Of a stretch of 64,000 bases of DNA, positions 11,640 to 20,067 are shown one piece after another (position 1 is the first letter of the stretch; each line of letters starts with the position of its first letter). The notes below the pieces were generated by a model. The model was given only the letters and a program-made list of their open reading frames with translations. It was not told the origin of the DNA and made no database searches. Where the stretch lies: NCBI RefSeq assembly GCF_001667885.1, contig NZ_LZJW01000002.1:1-64000 (forward strand). The letters run 5' to 3'. The position numbers were made by a program, and so were the translations under genes. The stretch is from Mycobacterium scrofulaceum (GTDB lineage: Bacteria; Actinomycetota; Actinomycetes; Mycobacteriales; Mycobacteriaceae).

Positions 11640-12440
11640 CTACACCTCGACGGCGAACGTCGGCAGCGGCTTGCCCGTCTTCCAGTGTTTGAGCAGCGCC
11701 TTCGCCAGCTCGCCGTAAGCCGACGAGCCCTTGTTCTTGCGGCCGGACATCACCGACGAGCCCGACGCGCTGGCCTCGGCGAACCGGACCGTGCGCGGGA
11801 TCGGCGGCGCCAGCACCGGCATGTTGTAGCGGTCGGCGACGTCCACCAGCACGTCGCGGGTGTGGGTCGTCCGCGAGTCGTACAGCGTCGGCAACGCGCC
11901 CAGCAGCCGCAGCTCCGGGTTGGTGATCTGCTGGACGTCGGCGACCGTGCGTAGGAACTGGCCGACGCCGCGGTGCGCCAGCGTCTCGCACTGCAGCGGC
12001 ACGATCACCTCGTCGGCGGCCGTCAGTCCGTTGAGGGTGAGCACGCCCAGCGACGGCGGGCAGTCGATGATGACGACGTCGAAGTCGTCGGAGAGCTTGG
12101 CCAGCGCGCGCTTGAGCGCGTATTCGCGGCCGGCCCGCATCAACAGCATCGCCTCGGCGCCCGCCAGGTCGATGTTGGCCGGCAGCAGCGTCATGCCTTC
12201 CATGGTCGTGACGAGCGCGGCGTTCGGTTCGACCTCACCGAGCAGCACCTCGTGCACCGACACCGGGAGCTTGTCCGGATCCTGGCCCAGCGAGAACGTC
12301 AAGCAGCCCTGCGGATCCAGGTCGACCAGGAGCACGCGCTGACCCTCGTCCACCATCGCCGCCCCGAGCGAGGCAACCGTCGTCGTCTTGGCTACGCCGC
12401 CCTTCTGGTTGGCCACCGCCAATACCCGGGTCTTACTCAC
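11640..12440 (-). CDS. ParA-family ATPase (Rv3213c-like)
   Basis: A 266-residue deviant-Walker ATPase of the ParA/Soj/MinD group. The N-terminus has ANQKGGVAKTTTVASLG (KGGxxKT loop) and the Walker B region is VVIIDCPPSLGVL. No parB gene or parS-like site is nearby, so this is a stand-alone ParA that may position another cargo rather than partition the origin. It corresponds to Rv3213c. A good RBS (AAGGAGGGG) precedes the ATG. The gene is divergent from gpm2 across a 110-base spacer. Confidence 0.9.
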   Translation of the reverse strand: MSKTRVLAVANQKGGVAKTTTVASLGAAMVDEGQRVLLVDLDPQGCLTFSLGQDPDKLPVSVHEVLLGEVEPNAALVTTMEGMTLLPANIDLAGAEAMLLMRAGREYALKRALAKLSDDFDVVIIDCPPSLGVLTLNGLTAADEVIVPLQCETLAHRGVGQFLRTVADVQQITNPELRLLGALPTLYDSRTTHTRDVLVDVADRYNMPVLAPPIPRTVRFAEASASGSSVMSGRKNKGSSAYGELAKALLKHWKTGKPLPTFAVEV

Positions 12441-12550
12441 CAGCGCCCGCCCCTCCTTGTTGCCACGGTCACAGTGCCCATCCTGGCATGTTCGATCGTC
12501 GCGCGCTGCGGCCGACGGGCTCGGGGTGTCGTCCGGCAGAATCAGTCGAT

Positions 12551-13162
12551 ATGGGCGTGCACAACCACCGACTTGTCCTGCTCCGTCACGGCGAGACCGA
12601 ATGGTCGAAATCCGGCCGGCACACCAGTCGGACCGACCTCGAGCTCACCGACACCGGCCGCGTCCAGGCAGAGCTCGCCGGCCGCGTCCTGCGCGAACTC
12701 AACCTCACCGACCCGCTGGTGGTCAGCAGCCCGCGCATCCGGGCCCTGACCACCGCCAAGTTGGCCGGCCTCACGGTCGACGAGGTCTCTCCCCTGCTCG
12801 CGGAATGGGATTACGGATCCTATGAGGGGTTGACCACCCCGCAGATCCAGGAATCGGTGCCCAACTGGCTGGTCTGGACGCACGGATGCCCCGGCGGCGA
12901 GAGCGTGCAGCAGGTGAGCGACCGCGCCGACAAGGCCGTCGCATTCGCGTTGGAGCACATGGACTCGCGCGACGTGGTGTTCGTGGGGCACAGCCACTTC
13001 TCGCGTTCGGTCATCACGCGCTGGGTGGAGCTCCCGCTCGTCGAGGGCAGCCGCTTCTGGATGCTGGCCGGCTCGCTCGCCGTGTGCGGCTTCGAGCACG
13101 GCGTGCGGCAGCTCGCCGCGCTCGGCCTGACCGCCCAGCCGCAGGCGATCAAACCCGGGTGA
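12551..13162 (+). CDS. gpm2: histidine phosphatase, Gpm2-like
   Basis: A 203-residue member of the phosphoglycerate mutase/acid phosphatase superfamily, the exact length of Rv3214. The catalytic LLRHGETEWS motif starts near residue 8 and the second catalytic His is in VFVGHSHFSR. Although named as a mutase, this family in mycobacteria behaves as a broad acid phosphatase. It is the first gene of a three-gene run: the next start codon overlaps its stop by 4 bases, which suggests translational coupling with entC. Confidence 0.9.
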   Translation: MGVHNHRLVLLRHGETEWSKSGRHTSRTDLELTDTGRVQAELAGRVLRELNLTDPLVVSSPRIRALTTAKLAGLTVDEVSPLLAEWDYGSYEGLTTPQIQESVPNWLVWTHGCPGGESVQQVSDRADKAVAFALEHMDSRDVVFVGHSHFSRSVITRWVELPLVEGSRFWMLAGSLAVCGFEHGVRQLAALGLTAQPQAIKPG

Positions 13163-14256
13163 GCACCCACCCGCCGTTCGCGCTGTGCGGACCGAGGCAA
13201 ACCCTGCTCGCCGAGGGGGTGCGCGAGCGCTACCGCGACGTGGCGGCGGCGCAGGACGCCTTGCGGTCCGGGACGGCGCCAATAGTGTTGGGCGCGTTGC
13301 CGTTTGACGTGGCCCGGCCCGCGGCGCTGCTGGCACCCGAGGCCGTGCGCCGCACCGACGGCCCGCCGGGCTGGCCCACGGGCCCGCTGCCGCCGGTGCG
13401 CGTCGCCGCGGCCGACCCGCCGCCGGACGACTACCGCCGCCGCATCGTGCAGGCTCGCGATCAGCTCACCGCGCCCGACAGCCCGCTGAGCAAGGTGGTG
13501 CTCTCCCGCGCGCTGCGACTGGTCGCCGACGCCCCCCTGGACGCGCGCGTCATCCTGCGCCGGCTCATCGCCGCGGATCCCGCCGCCTACGGCTATCTGG
13601 TCGACCTGACCGCCGCCGGCGACGACTACGCCGGGGCGGCGCTGGTGGGCGCCAGCCCCGAACTGCTGGTGGCGCGCTCCGGGGACCGGGTCACCTGCCG
13701 GCCGTTCGCCGGGTCGGCCCCCCGCGCGGCCGACCCGGAAGTCGACGCGGCCAACGGCGCCGCACTGGCCGCTTCGGCCAAGGACCGGCACGAACACCAG
13801 CTGGTGATCGAGACGATCCGGGCCGCCCTCGAGCCGCTGTGCGACGAGCTGACGATCGCCGCCGAGCCCGAGTTGAGCCGCACCGCGGCGGTGTGGCATC
13901 TGTGCACGCCGGTCAGCGGCCGGCTGCGCGACAGCGCAACCAGCGCAATCGATTTGGCCCTGGCGTTGCATCCAACCCCCGCGGTCGGCGGGGTGCCGAC
14001 CAAGGCCGCGGTCGAGCTGATCGCCGAGCTGGAAGGCGACCGCGGGTTCTACGCGGGGGCGGTGGGCTGGTGCGACGCCCGGGGTGACGGCCGCTGGGTG
14101 GTCGCGATCCGCTGCGCGCAGCTGGCGGCGGACCGTCGCAGCGCGCTGGCCCGCTCCGGGGGCGGCATCGTCGCCGAATCCGACCCCGACGAGGAAGTCG
14201 CGGAGACCACGACGAAATTCGCCACGATCCTCAACGCGATGGACGTCGAGCGATGA
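13159..14256 (+). CDS. entC: isochorismate synthase-like chorismate-binding enzyme
   Basis: A 365-residue chorismate-binding enzyme. Family motifs are KVVLSRALRL, ASPELLVARSG, KDRHEHQLVIE and the C-terminal HPTPAVGGVPT and GGGIVAESDPDEE, which hold the Mg and chorismate ligands. It should convert chorismate to isochorismate for salicylate or menaquinone routes, and corresponds to Rv3215. The GTG at 13159 overlaps the gpm2 stop; the longer frame beginning at 12886 lies over gpm2 and is not used. It is followed by a GNAT gene with an ATGA overlap. Confidence 0.9.
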   Translation: MSTHPPFALCGPRQTLLAEGVRERYRDVAAAQDALRSGTAPIVLGALPFDVARPAALLAPEAVRRTDGPPGWPTGPLPPVRVAAADPPPDDYRRRIVQARDQLTAPDSPLSKVVLSRALRLVADAPLDARVILRRLIAADPAAYGYLVDLTAAGDDYAGAALVGASPELLVARSGDRVTCRPFAGSAPRAADPEVDAANGAALAASAKDRHEHQLVIETIRAALEPLCDELTIAAEPELSRTAAVWHLCTPVSGRLRDSATSAIDLALALHPTPAVGGVPTKAAVELIAELEGDRGFYAGAVGWCDARGDGRWVVAIRCAQLAADRRSALARSGGGIVAESDPDEEVAETTTKFATILNAMDVER

Positions 14257-14729
14257 ACATTCGCCGCGCCGCGCCCGAGGACGCCGCCGCCATCACCGCA
14301 ATGATTCACGCGCTAGCCGAATTCGAAAATGCCGCGGACCAATGCACGGTCACCGAAAAACAGATTGCCGCAGCGCTTTTCGGTGCCAGCCCGACGCTGC
14401 ACGGGCACGTCGCGGAAGCCGACGGCGAAATCGCCGCGATGGCGCTGTGGTTCCTCAACTTCTCCACCTGGGACGGCGTGGCGGGCATCTACCTCGAAGA
14501 CCTGTTCGTGCGGCCGGGTTTTCGCCGCCGCGGCCTGGCCCGCGCACTGCTGGCGGCGCTGGCGGCCGAATGCCTCGAGAAGGGCTACACGCGGTTGTCG
14601 TGGGCGGTGCTGAATTGGAACGCCGACGCGATCACGCTGTACGACGGCGTCGGCGGTCAACCGCAGCGCGAGTGGACCACCTATCGGGTCTCGGGCCCCC
14701 GGTTGGCCGAGCTGGCCGAGTCGCGCTGA
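14253..14729 (+). CDS. GNAT-family N-acetyltransferase
   Basis: A 158-residue GNAT acetyltransferase corresponding to Rv3216. The acetyl-CoA pyrophosphate-binding segment is visible as VRPGFRRRGLARALLAAL (motif A, R-x-x-G-x-A), preceded by GIYLEDLFV. The protein resembles the spermidine/diamine acetyltransferase subgroup (an N-terminal IRRAAPEDA and the NWNADAITLYDGVGG near the end). Its start codon overlaps the entC stop, so it is the last gene of the gpm2-entC operon. The substrate is not determined. Confidence 0.9.
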   Translation: MNIRRAAPEDAAAITAMIHALAEFENAADQCTVTEKQIAAALFGASPTLHGHVAEADGEIAAMALWFLNFSTWDGVAGIYLEDLFVRPGFRRRGLARALLAALAAECLEKGYTRLSWAVLNWNADAITLYDGVGGQPQREWTTYRVSGPRLAELAESR

Positions 14730-15148
14730 TCGCCGCCGCCCGCCCAGCGCACGCCGGCGGGGCTGAAAAGCAGCCCCAGCACGGCCAGCGCCGCGATCCC
14801 CGCGGGAATCCCGAAACCGGGCCGGTGCGAGTCGACCGTCAGGTACCACGCCACGGGCAGCAGCAGCAGCTGGGTGATCACGGCCAGCCCGCGCCCCCAG
14901 CGCTTGCCGAGGATCAGCGCGCGACCGGCGGCCAGCACCACCGCCCCGACCAGGACGAAGAACACCGCCGTGCCCAGGCCGTTGACCACCCGCTGGTCGG
15001 CCCCCGCGACGCCCCGCACCACCAGCACCGCCGCCATGACCAGCGCGGCCACCCCCTGCACCGCCACGAGCAGCCCGGCGCCGCGCACAGCGGCCGGGGC
15101 GGCCCCGGGGTTGCGGCGGAAGACGGTCACCCGCGTCAGCGTAGTCAC
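14681..15148 (-). CDS. small integral membrane protein (Rv3217c-like)
   Basis: A 155-residue protein with four hydrophobic helices (about residues 20-40, 55-75, 82-100 and 112-130) and an Arg-rich, hydrophilic C-terminus. It matches Rv3217c in position and topology. The GTG at 15148 is preferred to the ATG at 15172 because of the GGTGGGG sequence upstream and because the shorter product is nearer to the family's usual length; a GTG at 15130 is also possible. The last 49 bases overlap the convergent acetyltransferase gene. Function unknown. Confidence 0.7.
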   Translation of the reverse strand: MTTLTRVTVFRRNPGAAPAAVRGAGLLVAVQGVAALVMAAVLVVRGVAGADQRVVNGLGTAVFFVLVGAVVLAAGRALILGKRWGRGLAVITQLLLLPVAWYLTVDSHRPGFGIPAGIAALAVLGLLFSPAGVRWAGGGDQRDSASSANRGPETR

Positions 15149-15209
15149 CCCACCGGCGGGGGAGTTCCCCACAGCGTGGCCTTAAGGCGCCCGCATAAGC
15201 TCGTGCTTC

Positions 15210-16190
15210 ATGCGCGCCGTGCTGATCGTGAACCCGACCGCCACCTCCACGACCCCGGCCGGTCGCGACCTGCTGGCGCACGCGCTCAAGAGCCGCCTGC
15301 AGCTCACCGTCGAACACACCCACCACCGCGGTCACGGCACCGAACTCGCGGAGAAGGCCGTCGCGGACGGCGTCGACCTGGTCGTCGTGCACGGCGGGGA
15401 CGGCACGGTCAGCGGGGTGGTCAACGGCCTCCTCGGCCGTCCGGGCTCGGCGTCGGGGCCCACCGGCCCGGTGCCGGCGGTCGCGGTGGTTCCCGGGGGT
15501 TCGGCGAACGTGCTGGCGCGCTCGCTGGGGATTTCACGGGACCCGGTGGCCGCGACCAACCAGCTCATCCAGTTGATCGACGACTACCGCCGCCACCGCA
15601 GCTGGCGCCGCATCGGGCTGATCGACTGCGGTGAGCGGTGGGCGGTCTTCAACACCGGGATGGGCGTCGACGCGGAGGTGGTCGCGGCGGTCGAGGCCGA
15701 ACGCGACAAGGGCGGCAAGGTCACGGCGTGGCGCTACATCCGCGCGGCGGTGCCCGCCGTGTGGGGCTACACGCGGCGCGAGCCGATGCTGCAGCTCGAA
15801 TTGCCCGGCCGCGAACCCATTCCGGGGGTGAGCTTCGTGTTCGTCTCCAACTCCAGCCCCTGGACGTTCGCCAACGACCGGCCGGTATGGACCAATCCCG
15901 GCTGCACCTTCGAGTCGGGGCTGGGAGTGTTCGCGCCGAAGAGCATGAAAACGATCCCGACCCTGCGCATCGTGCGGCAGATGTTCGCCAAACGGCCCAA
16001 GTTCGCGTTCGACCACCTCATCACCGAGGACGACGTGCCCTGTTTGCGGGTGACCTCGGCCGGCGGCCCGGTGGCCTGCCAGTTCGACGGGGATTACCTC
16101 GGCGTGCGGGAAAGCATGACGTTCCGGGCGGTCCCGGACGCGCTGGCCGTGGTCGCACCGCCGCGAAAAAACCACTCTGAGCTGCGGTAA
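15210..16190 (+). CDS. diacylglycerol kinase-family lipid kinase
   Basis: A 326-residue lipid kinase of the DAGK catalytic family. The glycine-rich signature VVHGGDGTVSGVVNG lies near residue 55 and PGGSANVLARSLGI near residue 95, both ATP-binding. The C-terminal part (CQFDGDYLG) is the family's second domain. It corresponds to Rv3218. It may phosphorylate diacylglycerol or a related lipid for phospholipid recycling. It stands alone, 61 bases after the divergently encoded Rv3217c-like gene. Confidence 0.88.
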   Translation: MRAVLIVNPTATSTTPAGRDLLAHALKSRLQLTVEHTHHRGHGTELAEKAVADGVDLVVVHGGDGTVSGVVNGLLGRPGSASGPTGPVPAVAVVPGGSANVLARSLGISRDPVAATNQLIQLIDDYRRHRSWRRIGLIDCGERWAVFNTGMGVDAEVVAAVEAERDKGGKVTAWRYIRAAVPAVWGYTRREPMLQLELPGREPIPGVSFVFVSNSSPWTFANDRPVWTNPGCTFESGLGVFAPKSMKTIPTLRIVRQMFAKRPKFAFDHLITEDDVPCLRVTSAGGPVACQFDGDYLGVRESMTFRAVPDALAVVAPPRKNHSELR

Positions 16191-16284
16191 CGAAGCGCCC
16201 AGGGGTCAGGCGGCGAATTTTTTCTGCGAGATCGGCCAGTCAGTGTAGTACAACGGAGTAATGGCCCGGCTACGGAACGGTCAA

Positions 16285-16300
16285 AGTGAGATTGCCCACG
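16285..16300 (+). promoter_or_regulatory. CRP (Rv3676)-type site upstream of whiB1
   Basis: The sequence AGTGAGATTGCCCACG lies 160 bases before whiB1. It differs in one base from AGTGAGATAGCCCACG, which I recall as the cAMP receptor protein site described upstream of M. tuberculosis whiB1. This suggests conserved cAMP control of whiB1. The surrounding 270-base intergenic region (16191-16460) holds the promoter; I did not assign -10 and -35 boxes. Confidence 0.75.
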
Positions 16301-16460
16301 AGGTAACGCACGCTATTGACTTCTGTTGGGCCTGTGAAACGATCGAAAGGTTGCATGCAGAAATTTAGATAGGGGTACGGACCCTTTTCTTGTGCACGCG
16401 TTAACAGCCGAAGAAATTGGCCGTGCGCCTTGCTGCGCACTCAGTGAGGAGTAACAACTT

Positions 16461-16715
16461 ATGGATTGGCGCCACAAGGCGGTCTGTCGCGACGAAGACC
16501 CGGAGCTGTTCTTCCCGGTAGGGAACAGCGGCCCGGCGCTCGCGCAGATCGCTGACGCGAAACTGGTCTGCAATCGGTGCCCGGTGACCACAGACTGCCT
16601 TTCCTGGGCCCTGAACACCGGCCAGGACTCGGGCGTCTGGGGCGGGATGAGCGAAGACGAGCGGCGCGCACTCAAGCGTCGCAACGCCCGGACGAAGGCC
16701 CGTAGCGGAGTCTGA
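16461..16715 (+). CDS. whiB1: WhiB1 iron-sulfur regulator
   Basis: An 84-residue WhiB protein with the four cluster-binding cysteines at positions 9, 37, 40 and 46 (CxxC between 37 and 40), the turn GVWGGMSEDERR and a basic C-terminal tail RRNARTKARS that binds DNA. In mycobacteria WhiB1 is essential, carries a nitric-oxide-sensitive 4Fe-4S cluster and partners the principal sigma factor SigA. The start ATG follows GAGGAG. The size and all cysteines match Rv3219, and a strong terminator follows the gene. Confidence 0.98.
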   Translation: MDWRHKAVCRDEDPELFFPVGNSGPALAQIADAKLVCNRCPVTTDCLSWALNTGQDSGVWGGMSEDERRALKRRNARTKARSGV

Positions 16716-16730
16716 CTCGGTTTAGACCAC

Positions 16731-16766
16731 ACAGCGCGGCCTCGACGAAAGTCGGGGCCGCGCTGT
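16731..16766. terminator. strong hairpin terminator between whiB1 and pdtaS
   Basis: A 16-base arm (16731-16746) pairs with 16751-16766 around a GAAA tetraloop, with one or two imperfections. It lies between the convergent ends of whiB1 and pdtaS and probably serves both strands. No U-tract follows, as is usual for mycobacterial terminators. Confidence 0.85.
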
Positions 16767-16782
16767 TGTGTCGGTCGCAGAC

Positions 16783-18276
16783 CTACAGGACCAATCGTGT
16801 TCGCCGGCCGATCGGCACCCGCAACACCACATCGGTGCCGCGCGACGGCGCTTGGCGCATGCCCAGCGTGCCGTCCAGCTCGGCCGACACCAACGTCCGC
16901 ACGATCTGCAGGCCCAGGCTGTCGGACGTCTCCAGGCTGAAGCCTTCCGGCAAACCGCGGCCGTCGTCGTGCACGACGACGTCGAGCCAGCGCGCCGAAC
17001 GCTCGGCGCGGATGGTCACCGAGCCCTCTTCGGCGGCGGGGTCGAAGGCGTGCTCGATCGCGTTCTGGACCAGCTCGGTGATCACCATGATCAGGGCGGT
17101 CGCGCGGTCGGAGTCCAGCACGCCCAGGTCACCGACCCGGTTGATCCGGATCGGCCGGTCGACCGACGCCACGTCGTTCATGATCGGCAGGATCCGGTCG
17201 ATGACCTCGTCGAGGTTGACCTGCTCGTCCACCGACATCGACAGCGCGTCGTGCACCAACGCGATCGACGAGACCCGGCGCACCGACTCGATCAGGGCCT
17301 CCCGGCCTTCGGCGTTGGCCGTCCGTCGGGCCTGCAGCCGCAGCAGCGCCGCGACCGTCTGCAGGTTGTTCTTGACCCGGTGGTGGATCTCGCGGATCGT
17401 GGCGTCCTTGGAGATCAGCGCCCGGTCGCGGCGCTTCACCTCGGTGACGTCGCGGATCAGCACCGCGGCGCCGGCGCTGGCGCCGTCGACGACCAGCGGC
17501 AGCGTCCGCAACAGCACCGTGGCGCCGCCGGCGTCCACTTCCATCCGCATGCTGCGCCCGCCGGCCAGCAGGTCGAGCACGTGCTCGGCCAGTTCCTGCG
17601 CCTCGAACGGGTCGGAGACCAGCGGCCGCGTCACCTTGACCAGGTTGCGGCCCTCCAGGTCGGTGGTCAGACCCATCCGGTGGTAGGCCGAGACCGCGTT
17701 AGGGCTGGCGTAGGCGACGACGCCGTTGACGTCCAATCGGATGAAGCCGTCGCCGGCCCGCGGCGTGGAGCGCGACATCACCACGTCGCCCACGTCGGGG
17801 AAGGTGCCCTCGGCGAGCATGGCGACCAGGTCCCGGGCGCAGTCCCGGTAGGCGGTCTCCAGCTGGCCGGCCGCGCGGTCGGCCGCGGTCTGATGCCGGG
17901 TGAGCACGGCCACCACCCGATCGCCGTACCGCACCGGGGACGCCTCGACGTGCGGGCCGGGCAGCCACGAATCCCCTTGCGGCGCTTCGCCATCGCGCTG
18001 CGCGAGCCCGGAGTCGAAGGTCTCGGCGACGAGCGCCAGCCGGTCGGCGGCGACGACGCTGCCCACCGAGTCGGTCAGCAGCACCGTGGGCGCGGTGTTC
18101 GGCCGGCACTGCGCCACGCACACCAACATGCCGTCGTCGCGGCGCACCCACATCAGATAGTCGGCGAACGACAGGTCCGCCAGCAGCTGCCACTCGCCGA
18201 CCACCGCGTGCAGGTGATCCACGGCGTTGCCGGGCAACACGGTGTGTTCGGCAAGCAGGTCACCGAGAGTCGACAT
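16783..18276 (-). CDS. pdtaS: PdtaS cytosolic sensor histidine kinase
   Basis: A 497-residue soluble histidine kinase. The N-terminal GAF-like and PAS-like domains (about 1-290) are followed by the HisKA_2 segment REIHHRVKNNLQ with adjacent histidines at about 298-299, the second of which is the likely phosphoacceptor, and an HATPase domain (HDDGRGLPEGF, SLGLQIVRTL). It lacks transmembrane helices. It corresponds to Rv3220c, whose partner is the RNA-binding antiterminator PdtaR, encoded elsewhere. The neighbouring TB7.3 gene lies just upstream on the same strand. Confidence 0.93.
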   Translation of the reverse strand: MSTLGDLLAEHTVLPGNAVDHLHAVVGEWQLLADLSFADYLMWVRRDDGMLVCVAQCRPNTAPTVLLTDSVGSVVAADRLALVAETFDSGLAQRDGEAPQGDSWLPGPHVEASPVRYGDRVVAVLTRHQTAADRAAGQLETAYRDCARDLVAMLAEGTFPDVGDVVMSRSTPRAGDGFIRLDVNGVVAYASPNAVSAYHRMGLTTDLEGRNLVKVTRPLVSDPFEAQELAEHVLDLLAGGRSMRMEVDAGGATVLLRTLPLVVDGASAGAAVLIRDVTEVKRRDRALISKDATIREIHHRVKNNLQTVAALLRLQARRTANAEGREALIESVRRVSSIALVHDALSMSVDEQVNLDEVIDRILPIMNDVASVDRPIRINRVGDLGVLDSDRATALIMVITELVQNAIEHAFDPAAEEGSVTIRAERSARWLDVVVHDDGRGLPEGFSLETSDSLGLQIVRTLVSAELDGTLGMRQAPSRGTDVVLRVPIGRRTRLVL

Positions 18277-18327
18277 CGCTCACTCCCCGGGCCATTCCCC
18301 GGCAGCGGACAAGAAGGGCTCCAACGG

Positions 18328-18543
18328 CTAGCTGATCACGGCTATCAGGTCGCCCGCCTGAATGACATCGCCCACCGAGACGCTCACCTTGCTGACCGTG
18401 CCGTCGACCTCAGCCAGGACCGGGATCTCCATCTTCATCGACTCCAGCAGCACCACGACGTCGCCTTTGCCGATCTGGTCACCCTCGTTGACTACGACTT
18501 CGAGCACGCTGGCCACGATCTCGGCGCGCACATCCTCGGCCAT
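18328..18543 (-). CDS. TB7.3: TB7.3 biotin/lipoyl-attachment protein
   Basis: A 71-residue stand-alone biotin carrier domain with the biotinylation motif ESMKMEIPV; Lys in MKM is the attachment site. The length equals M. tuberculosis TB7.3 (Rv3221c). The ATG at 18543 is chosen for that reason; an in-frame ATG at 18591 would add 16 residues unlike the family. A partner carboxylase is not encoded here. It sits 51 bases upstream of pdtaS, with which it may be cotranscribed. Confidence 0.93.
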   Translation of the reverse strand: MAEDVRAEIVASVLEVVVNEGDQIGKGDVVVLLESMKMEIPVLAEVDGTVSKVSVSVGDVIQAGDLIAVIS

Positions 18544-18738
18544 CTTCACCCCACTCGTTTCGGCCATTGCGCAGGCTGGCTGCTGGTCCATCTAGCTTCC
18601 GTCAGGCTCGGTGTATATCGAACCACAGGCCCCCGGCCCACCGCGGCGCACGGCCCCCCGACAGGCCGTGCGAGAATGTGAGGCAAGCTAACGGGCGCCG
18701 GGCGCCCGGTTCTGATCAATCAACGGAGGTTTTCCGAA

Positions 18739-18813
18739 ATGGCCAAACGGGGCCGGAAGAAGCGCGACCGCAAGCACAGCAAGGCCAACCACGGCAAGCG
18801 GCCCAACGCCTGA
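18739..18813 (+). CDS. 24-residue large-subunit ribosomal protein bL37
   Basis: This tiny gene encodes a 24-residue, extremely basic peptide beginning MAKRGRKKRD and ending KRPNA. It matches what I know of bL37, found by cryo-EM in mycobacterial 50S subunits, and related to the AURKAIP1/COX24 tail. A consensus ribosome site GGAGG sits 10 bases before the ATG. It lies between TB7.3 and rshA in convergent position with rshA (7-base gap). Such small genes are easily missed by gene callers. Confidence 0.93.
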   Translation: MAKRGRKKRDRKHSKANHGKRPNA

Positions 18814-18819
18814 GGACCG

Positions 18820-19119
18820 CTACTGCGTCTCCCGGATGATGGTGGTCCGGCGGATCTCCAGCCGTAACCGCTCGCGCAGGCCCTCGGGGGCCTTCTCACC
18901 TTTGCACTTGGTCGCGATCAGCGCCTTGATCCGCTCCTCGAGGCCGTAGTGCTTGAAGCAGCCGGGGCACGCCTCGAGGTGGCGGCGCAGCTGGTCCCGG
19001 GACTCGGGCGTGCATTCGCCGTCGAGCAGGAGCCAGACCTGGCGGATCACCTCGGCGCAGCCGACGGCGCCGTGGGCGTCGTCGTTGGGGCAGGTGCCGT
19101 CGGTGGACGACTCGCTCAT
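18820..19119 (-). CDS. rshA: RshA, redox-sensing anti-sigma factor of SigH
   Basis: A 99-residue zinc-associated anti-sigma factor. It has the HxxxCxxC motif (HLEACPGC) typical of the ZAS family, plus two upstream Cys residues. In mycobacteria RshA binds SigH under reducing conditions and lets go on disulfide formation. Its ATG overlaps the sigH stop codon by 4 bases, so the two are translated in a coupled manner. It corresponds to Rv3221A. Confidence 0.95.
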   Translation of the reverse strand: MSESSTDGTCPNDDAHGAVGCAEVIRQVWLLLDGECTPESRDQLRRHLEACPGCFKHYGLEERIKALIATKCKGEKAPEGLRERLRLEIRRTTIIRETQ

Positions 19120-19763
19120 GACGACACCTCCTCGTGCGCCTGGTGGCCGCGGTTGAAGCCCCGCTCCTTGGCCACGTCAGCCAACAGGGAACGCAGTTGA
19201 CGCCTGCCGCGGTGCAGCCGTGACATTACCGTCCCGATGGGCGTATCCATGATCTCGGCGATTTCCTTATACGGGAATCCCTCGACGTCGGCGTAGTAGA
19301 CGGCCATCCGGAATTCCTCCGGCAAGGCCTGCAGAGCTTCCTTGATCTCGTTATCCGGCAGCGCCTCCAGCGCCTCGACCTCGGCCGAGCGCAGCCCGGT
19401 GGACGAGTGCTCCGCGTTGGACGCCAGCTGCCAGTCGGTGATCTCCTCGGTCGGGTACTCGGCCGGCTGGCGCTGCCGCTTGCGGTAGCTGTTGATGTAG
19501 GTGTTGGTCAGGATCCGATACAGCCAGGCCTTGAGGTTGGTGCCGGCCCGGAACGAGCGGAAGCCCGCGTAGGCCTTCACCATCGTCTCTTGCAGCAGAT
19601 CTTCGGCGTCGGCGGGATTGCGGGTCATGCGCAGGGCGCCGCCGTAAAGCTGGTCCAGCAGCGGAATCGCGTCGCGCTCGAAACGCGCCATCAGCTCCGC
19701 GTCCGTCTCCTGTGGGCCCGGCTCGGCAATCTCCTGTGCGGTCGCGCCGTCGCTGTCGGCCAT
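19116..19763 (-). CDS. sigH: SigH, heat- and oxidative-stress sigma factor
   Basis: A 215-residue ECF sigma factor. Sigma region 2 holds [17 protein letters not shown] and [19 protein letters not shown]; region 4 holds [20 protein letters not shown]. The ATG at 19763 (MADSDGA) matches the known N-terminus in M. tuberculosis, although the frame is open further upstream. It drives thioredoxin and heat-shock genes, and is held by RshA, encoded downstream with a 4-base overlap. Confidence 0.95.
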   Translation of the reverse strand: MADSDGATAQEIAEPGPQETDAELMARFERDAIPLLDQLYGGALRMTRNPADAEDLLQETMVKAYAGFRSFRAGTNLKAWLYRILTNTYINSYRKRQRQPAEYPTEEITDWQLASNAEHSSTGLRSAEVEALEALPDNEIKEALQALPEEFRMAVYYADVEGFPYKEIAEIMDTPIGTVMSRLHRGRRQLRSLLADVAKERGFNRGHQAHEEVSS

Positions 19764-20067
19764 GTCGATTACCCCGGTCCCTTCTGCTGCGGTGTCACCG
19801 GACAGCACCGGAAGCGCCACCGGGCCTGCCAGAACGCAGGCCAACTGCTCGACACCCATTGGACGGTCCAACAGGCTCGTCGCCGCTGACACCAAACCGC
19901 TCCTCCCAATCTAGAGGCTGCCACCGACACTGTCTGCCCGGGTGCACCCACTGCAACTTCAAGACCGATTGCTTCAACAGCCGCGGCCGACGTGCTATTT
20001 CCCGGCCGGATCCGTGGCCGCCCGTCCCCCAGACGGGGCGAGAGCAGGGGGACGTTAGTGTGACGCC
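19764..20067. other. intergenic region between sigH and the SDR gene
   Basis: This 304-base divergent spacer should hold the sigH promoters (leftward) and the promoter of the reductase gene (rightward). The upstream frame of sigH stays open through much of it, but the added residues do not resemble SigH. I looked for a SigH-type GGAAC/GTT pair and could not place one with confidence. Confidence 0.5.
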
